A stretch of DNA of 64,000 bases from assembly GCF_000092905.1 (NCBI RefSeq), contig NC_014098.1, positions 1,240,001 to 1,304,000 on the forward strand, read 5' to 3'. The translations under genes and the position numbers were made by a program. Positions 60,536 through 64,000 of the stretch are shown here, in pieces; the stretch's first letter is position 1; every line of letters begins with the position of its first letter. Below the pieces are notes generated by a model, which saw only the letters and a list, made by a program, of their open reading frames with translations, did not search any database and was not told where the DNA came from. The stretch is from Kyrpidia tusciae DSM 2912. GTDB lineage: Bacteria > Bacillota > Bacilli > Kyrpidiales > Kyrpidiaceae.

Positions 60536-61288
60536 ATGATGGAACGAGTGAAAGGAAAAGTTGCAATAGTGACCGGGGCTGCGCGAGGTCAGGGCGCGGC
60601 GGAAGCAAGGCTTTTGGCCAAAGAAGGGGCCAAAGTATGTCTGACGGATGTCCTGGTTGATGAAGGACGGACGGTGGCCGAAGAACTGCAAAAGGAAGGA
60701 TACGATACCGTATTCGAGAGGTTGGATGTGACCGATCCGAAAGCATGGCAGACAGTGGTCGAGGGGGTGATTCAACGATACGGTAAAATCGACATTCTTG
60801 TGAATAATGCCGGGATCCTGGCGATGGAAGGCGTGGAAGATACCACTTTGGAGATATGGAATCGAGTTCTTTCTGTGAATCTGACGGGTGTGTTCTTGGG
60901 GATGAAAACGGTCCTGCCGTACATGAAACAACAACGCAGCGGGAGCATCATCAATACTTCTTCGATTTATGGTCTGATCGGAAGTGGCGGGGCGGCAGCG
61001 TATCAGGCCACCAAAGGAGCGGTCCGAATCTTAACGAAGACGGCCGCCGTCGAGTATGCTCCCTATTGGATTCGCATTAATTCCGTACATCCCGGGGTCA
61101 TCGATACTCCGATGATCGCCGGTATCAAGGAAGCGGGCGCTTTGGAACAGGTCAACGCATTAACAGCCTTGCCCAGGCTTGGCACCCCAGAAGACATTGC
61201 TTTCGGGGTCCTTTACTTAGCCTCTGATGAATCTTCCTTTGTAACGGGTAGCGAATTGGTGATTGACGGAGGCTACACCACGCGATAG
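60536..61288 (+). CDS. SDR family alcohol dehydrogenase, cyclic-alcohol-dehydrogenase-like
   Basis: Short-chain dehydrogenase of 250 residues; AAAAGGGAGG lies 5 bases before ATG 60536 and 8 before ATG 60539. TGAARGQGAAEARLLAKEGA for the cofactor, NNAGILAMEGVEDT, INTSSIYGLIGSGGAAAYQATKGAV with Ser, Tyr and Lys. The general pattern resembles cyclopentanol dehydrogenase and 3alpha/20beta-hydroxysteroid dehydrogenase. It would supply the cyclic ketone for the monooxygenase in the upstream operon. Confidence 0.84.
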   Translation: MMERVKGKVAIVTGAARGQGAAEARLLAKEGAKVCLTDVLVDEGRTVAEELQKEGYDTVFERLDVTDPKAWQTVVEGVIQRYGKIDILVNNAGILAMEGVEDTTLEIWNRVLSVNLTGVFLGMKTVLPYMKQQRSGSIINTSSIYGLIGSGGAAAYQATKGAVRILTKTAAVEYAPYWIRINSVHPGVIDTPMIAGIKEAGALEQVNALTALPRLGTPEDIAFGVLYLASDESSFVTGSELVIDGGYTTR

Positions 61289-61344
61289 ATTGTGTAAGAT
61301 GGGCCGGAACCTTCTCTGCACTGGCCGTGTTTGAACCGATGGAA

Positions 61345-61381
61345 CGCCCCTCGGGTACTGTTTCCAGCAGGACGAGGGGCG
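61345..61381. terminator. hairpin between convergent genes
   Basis: CGCCCCTCG (61345-61353) and CGAGGGGCG (61373-61381) form a perfect 9-base stem with a 19-base loop, between the SDR gene and hemQ, which converge. T-runs are poor on either side, so it may be a weak bidirectional terminator. Confidence 0.5.
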
Positions 61382-61393
61382 TGGCGTCTCCGT

Positions 61394-62140
61394 TCAGAGC
61401 CCCAACCAGCTGTCGATCCGCTCCCGGGTCAGGCGATTCCCGACAAAGAATTGGCCGAATTCGCCAAAGCGGGCGCTCACTTCGTCGAAGCGCATCTCAT
61501 AGATGAGTTTTTTAAACACGATGGGATCGTCGGCAAACAGCGTCACTCCCCATTCCCAGTCATCCAAACCCACGGACCCGGTGATGATTTGGGTCACTTG
61601 GCCGCCGTAGCGCCGGCCGATTTCGCCGTGGCTGCGCATCATGGTCCGCCTGTCTTCCATACCGAGCATGTACCAATTATCTTCGCCTTGACGGCGTTTG
61701 TTCATCGGATAAAAGCATATATGCGCTGTTTTTGGCAGGATCGGTCTTAACCTGCGCTGAACCACCGGGTCGTCACTGGGGTCGACCCCGGGTTTCGTGG
61801 TATAATTACTTAGCTCCACCACCGACACATAGGAGTACGCAGGCCGGGCGATGGTGGCGAATTCTGACCGTTCGAAGGTCAGTTCCGTCGCTTCGAGATC
61901 CTGCAAGGTGGGGCGCAGGTGGACCATGACCAGGTCCGCTTTTTGGCCGACCACCGTGTAAAGAGCTGTGCTCCCTTGTTTGGTTGCCTCGATCTCATCC
62001 CACTGGGCCACCAGGTCGAGGAAGGCGTCGCGCATCCGGCGGCGCTCGTCGGCCCGTAGATGAGTCCAGCGGGGCCAGTCGATACGGCGAAAGTCGTGAA
62101 GGGCAAACCAGCCCTCCAGGGTTTGTACGGCTTCGCTCAT
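61394..62140 (-). CDS. hemQ: coproheme decarboxylase HemQ
   Basis: Chlorite-dismutase-family protein of 248 residues that makes heme b from coproheme in Bacillota. ATG 62140 has AAGGAG about 8 bases upstream. Segments: ALHDFRRIDWPRW near the N-terminus, ARPAYSYVSVVELSNYT (with the radical-site Tyr of HemQ), PKTAHICFYPMNKRRQGEDN and the heme-ligand His in MMRSHGEIGRRYGG. It is transcribed divergently from the peroxiredoxin gene. Confidence 0.9.
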   Translation of the reverse strand: MSEAVQTLEGWFALHDFRRIDWPRWTHLRADERRRMRDAFLDLVAQWDEIEATKQGSTALYTVVGQKADLVMVHLRPTLQDLEATELTFERSEFATIARPAYSYVSVVELSNYTTKPGVDPSDDPVVQRRLRPILPKTAHICFYPMNKRRQGEDNWYMLGMEDRRTMMRSHGEIGRRYGGQVTQIITGSVGLDDWEWGVTLFADDPIVFKKLIYEMRFDEVSARFGEFGQFFVGNRLTRERIDSWLGL

Positions 62141-62230
62141 GGGGATCATCTCCTTCGGATCCATCATAGCAAACCGCGGTGCGCCGGACAAAGGGGAAGA
62201 TCTCGACAAGGAGGTGACAAAACAAAAACT

Positions 62231-62245
62231 TATTATTGATTAATA
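62231..62245 (+). promoter_or_regulatory. AT-rich inverted repeat over the peroxiredoxin -35 (candidate operator)
   Basis: TATTA-N5-TAATA is a perfect inverted repeat overlapping the -35 element. It resembles, but does not match, Fur/PerR boxes. It lies between hemQ and the peroxiredoxin gene and could affect both. Confidence 0.35.
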
Positions 62246-62264
62246 CTCGTTATTGATGTACAAT
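62236..62264 (+). promoter_or_regulatory. promoter of the peroxiredoxin gene
   Basis: TTGATT at 62236-62241 and TACAAT at 62259-62264 with a 17-base spacer. Confidence 0.55.
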
Positions 62265-62355
62265 GTCCTTGGTGAAACCGACGCCGGAGTGGTGGTCGGG
62301 CCAGAGCCCGGCCTTGCTTCGGGGGAAATTCTACATAATAAGGAGGCAGCGAACC

Positions 62356-62895
62356 ATGCCGTTGGTAGGACGACCTGCACCTGATTTCGAGATGCTGAGC
62401 ACGAAAAACATGAAAACCTTGGATGAGAAAGTTCGCTTGTCCGACTATCGCGGAAAGTGGCTGGTGATGTTTTTCTACCCGATGGACTTCACCTTCGTGT
62501 GCCCCACGGAGATCACGGCGATGAGCGACCGGGCGCAGGAGTTCTTTGATCTCGACGCAGAGATTCTCGGGGTGAGCGTGGACTCCGTTCACGTGCACAA
62601 GGCCTGGATCAACACGCCCCGGGATAAGAATGGCCTGGGAGAGATTCGTTACCCGCTTGCGAGCGACATCACCAAGTCGGTCAGCCGGGCCTACGACGTG
62701 TTGATTCCCGAACAGGGGGTGGCGCTGCGGGGACTGTTTATCATTGACCCCGAGGGTATCCTGCGCTACCAGGTGGTCCATGATCTGAACATCGGACGCA
62801 GCGTCGATGAGACTCTGCGCGTCCTCGAGGCGCTGCAAACCGGCGGGTTGTGCCCGGCCGACTGGAAACCCGGAGACAAACTTCTGGAAGTCTGA
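62356..62895 (+). CDS. 2-Cys peroxiredoxin (AhpC/TSA family)
   Basis: Peroxiredoxin of 179 residues from ATG 62356 with AGGAGG 9 bases upstream. The peroxidatic Cys is in YPMDFTFVCPTEITA, and a second Cys occurs near the C-terminus in GGLCPADWKPG. It reduces peroxides in the cytosol. The thioredoxin-fold gene that follows may be its electron donor or a partner. Confidence 0.9.
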   Translation: MPLVGRPAPDFEMLSTKNMKTLDEKVRLSDYRGKWLVMFFYPMDFTFVCPTEITAMSDRAQEFFDLDAEILGVSVDSVHVHKAWINTPRDKNGLGEIRYPLASDITKSVSRAYDVLIPEQGVALRGLFIIDPEGILRYQVVHDLNIGRSVDETLRVLEALQTGGLCPADWKPGDKLLEV

Positions 62896-62954
62896 TCTCG
62901 GGGATCCGGCGGAGCGGGTGTCCACGCCGAGGAGACTGTAAAGGGGGACTCGCC

Positions 62955-63419
62955 ATGCCCATGCGTTTGGGTACCCCGTTCCCGGGACTGGAGGGAGCGA
63001 CGGAGTGGCTGGTGGTGGACCGGCCGCCGAACATCGAGATCGGACGGCCGATTTTGATCCACTTCTGGGCGGTGTCGTGCCACATATGCCACGAGACCCT
63101 GCCGAACCTTTTGGCCTATCGGGATCGGTATGTTCCGAAGGGGCTCCAATTGGTTTCGATTCACATGCCCCGGCAGGAGGCCGACACTGACGTCGAGATG
63201 GTCAAGAAGGACATCCAGGAGTTCGGGATTCATCATCCGGTGGCGGTGGACAATCTGCACCGGATTGCCGATCTGTATCAGAACCAGTTCGTGCCCGCGT
63301 TCTTCCTCTTCGACACCGAAGGTCATCTGAAATTCCGCGCGGCCGGGGATCGAGGGTTGCAGAACGTCGAGAAAAAACTCGAAGAGCTGTTTGCCGAATC
63401 CGCTCCTTCCCAGCCGTGA
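62955..63419 (+). CDS. TlpA/thioredoxin-like redoxin
   Basis: Thioredoxin-fold protein of 154 residues from ATG 62955 (AAGGGGG 7 bases upstream). The redox motif is CHIC in HFWAVSCHICHETLPNL, and the cis-Pro is in NQFVPAFFLFD. There is no signal peptide, so it is probably cytoplasmic, unlike many TlpA proteins. It is 59 bases after the peroxiredoxin and likely in the same transcript. Confidence 0.87.
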   Translation: MPMRLGTPFPGLEGATEWLVVDRPPNIEIGRPILIHFWAVSCHICHETLPNLLAYRDRYVPKGLQLVSIHMPRQEADTDVEMVKKDIQEFGIHHPVAVDNLHRIADLYQNQFVPAFFLFDTEGHLKFRAAGDRGLQNVEKKLEELFAESAPSQP

Positions 63420-63462
63420 AGACGGCGACTTGAAGGCGGATGAAGGCGCACCATGTCAGAAG

Positions 63463-63486
63463 CCCGGGTTGATGCCCGGGTTTTTT
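63463..63486 (+). terminator. Rho-independent terminator
   Basis: CCCGGG at 63463-63468 and 63475-63480 pair around a 6-base loop and are followed by six T. It ends the peroxiredoxin-redoxin unit. Confidence 0.75.
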
Positions 63487-63636
63487 CTGTGCGCCTGGGT
63501 CTGGAATGGCGTTTCCATGTGCACCCGCGCGGTATTGGCGGCGATCGCCGTGGTTACGGTTTTTAAATGCATTCGCTCTTTCTCTCAGGGATTTGGTACA
63601 ATACTCAAAAAGCTCCTTCGCGGAAGGTGAATATCT

Positions 63637-63954
63637 TTGTCAAATCACCTCGTCTTAGTGGTCAAGTACCGCCGAAAAGTGATCAACGATCTATTGGAAT
63701 TCAACCACGACCGCGATCAGGTACACATGCTCTTCAGTGCGCACCCCAACAGCACTCTGTCGAAATATATCAACGCTTTTAAAAGCGCCTCGTCCCGGTT
63801 GGTTAAAAAAGAGTTCCCGGAAATCAGGAAACACCTCCGCAGTTTTTGCCTTTTGACTACCGGGGGAGCTCCGATGGAAGTGATCAAAACATACATCGAG
63901 TCCCAGGGTGAGAAACATGATCATCGTACACCGGTTTCACATCGAACCCACTAA
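63637..63954 (+). pseudogene. decayed IS200/IS605 TnpA (Y1 transposase)
   Basis: About 105 residues from TTG 63637 recognisable as IS200 TnpA: HLVLVVKYRRKVIND, HMLFSAHPNSTLSKYINAFK, KKEFPEIRK and SFCLLTTGGAP-x-EVIKTYIESQGEK. About 30 residues are missing between VINDLL and EFNHDRD, and a few more between IRKHL and SFCLL. The HUH motif reads QVH (first His replaced by Gln). The catalytic Tyr remains, but the protein should be inactive. Confidence 0.8.
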
Positions 63955-64000
63955 AGAGCAGGAGCAAAAGCTGTTTCAGACCCTGGAGCTTTGCCGCCAG
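63917..64000 (+). CDS. TnpB-like protein, N-terminal fragment (runs out of the window)
   Basis: From ATG 63917 the frame reads MIIVHRFHIEPTKEQEQKLF then QTLELCRQ, a standard TnpB N-terminus. It overlaps the end of the tnpA remnant, the usual order in IS605-type elements. Only 28 residues are visible, so its integrity cannot be judged. Confidence 0.7.
   Translation, partial: MIIVHRFHIEPTKEQEQKLFQTLELCRQ

Noticed and set aside
1-64000. CRISPR arrays, tRNA and rRNA genes
   Set aside because: No regularly spaced repeats, cloverleaf-like segments or rRNA core sequences were noticed on reading; a dedicated RNA search was not possible.

Overview
The window reads as a moderately GC-rich Bacillota chromosome segment, quite possibly a thermophilic Alicyclobacillaceae-type bacterium (inference). 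Support comes from strong AGGAGG-type ribosome binding sites, frequent GTG and TTG starts, consensus sigma-A promoters, an rsmE-mtaB pair and a Bacillota-type HemQ. Almost all genes lie on the + strand. No rRNA, tRNA or CRISPR array was recognised.

Region 1 (1-13.6 kb) is a phenylacetate (paa) cluster. It holds the tail of an alpha/beta hydrolase, the epoxidase genes paaABCD, a TetR regulator, paaK, an EthD-like protein, a PaaG-type isomerase, a PaaI thioesterase, an aldehyde dehydrogenase, a FlK-like thioesterase, then thiolase, hydroxyacyl-CoA dehydrogenase, acyl-CoA dehydrogenase and an IclR regulator. The same TetR-type palindrome sits just downstream of the -10 of both paaA and the tetR gene. 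No paaE reductase and no fused paaZ are present.

Region 2 (13.6-25 kb) is mostly core or maintenance genes: a TPR-like hypothetical protein, rsmE, mtaB, a Nudix hydrolase, an NptA-type phosphate transporter, an RlmI-like methyltransferase, a MOSC protein, a uracil-DNA glycosylase-like protein, a GntR regulator, and a compact DUF427-egtB-egtD (ergothioneine-type) operon.

Region 3 (25-47.3 kb) is an acyl-CoA catabolic regulon. Four transcription units share a near-palindromic site around GGATCC with AT-rich arms, three of them placed between -35 and -10. The first two units (25.1-36.2 kb) contain the complete family set of a benzylsuccinate-type (bbs) beta-oxidation: DUF35 protein plus degenerate thiolase, two family III CoA-transferases, two SDRs, an acyl-CoA dehydrogenase and an enoyl-CoA hydratase, with added MaoC hydratases, MmgE/PrpD and an HMG-CoA-lyase-like enzyme. 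The third unit starts with an old-yellow-enzyme/FadH-like protein and runs into an acyl-CoA dehydrogenase pseudogene split by a TnpB element (IS607-type remnant). An IS110 element follows. Beyond it lie BadI and BadH homologues (2-ketocyclohexanecarboxyl-CoA hydrolase and 2-hydroxycyclohexanecarboxyl-CoA dehydrogenase), an acyl-CoA dehydrogenase, and an acyl-CoA ligase broken by an internal deletion.

Region 4 (47.4-61.3 kb) looks like one 12-kb operon behind a sigma-54 promoter at 47485-47500. Order: PNPOx-like protein, luciferase-like flavin monooxygenase, metallo-beta-lactamase-fold (lactonase-like) hydrolase, acyl-CoA ligase, its own sigma-54 activator, zinc alcohol dehydrogenase, flavin reductase, a two-subunit acyl-CoA dehydrogenase, enoyl-CoA hydratase and aldehyde dehydrogenase. 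A cyclic-alcohol-dehydrogenase-like SDR follows separately. Taken together this is the enzyme logic of Baeyer-Villiger opening of an alicyclic ketone and CoA-dependent beta-oxidation, using enzyme families different from the classical cyclohexanol/cyclopentanol systems. This is the best candidate for an undescribed system.

Region 5 (61.3-64 kb) holds hemQ, a divergent peroxiredoxin, a TlpA-like thioredoxin-fold protein, a terminator, and the start of an IS200/IS605 element with a decayed TnpA and the beginning of a TnpB.
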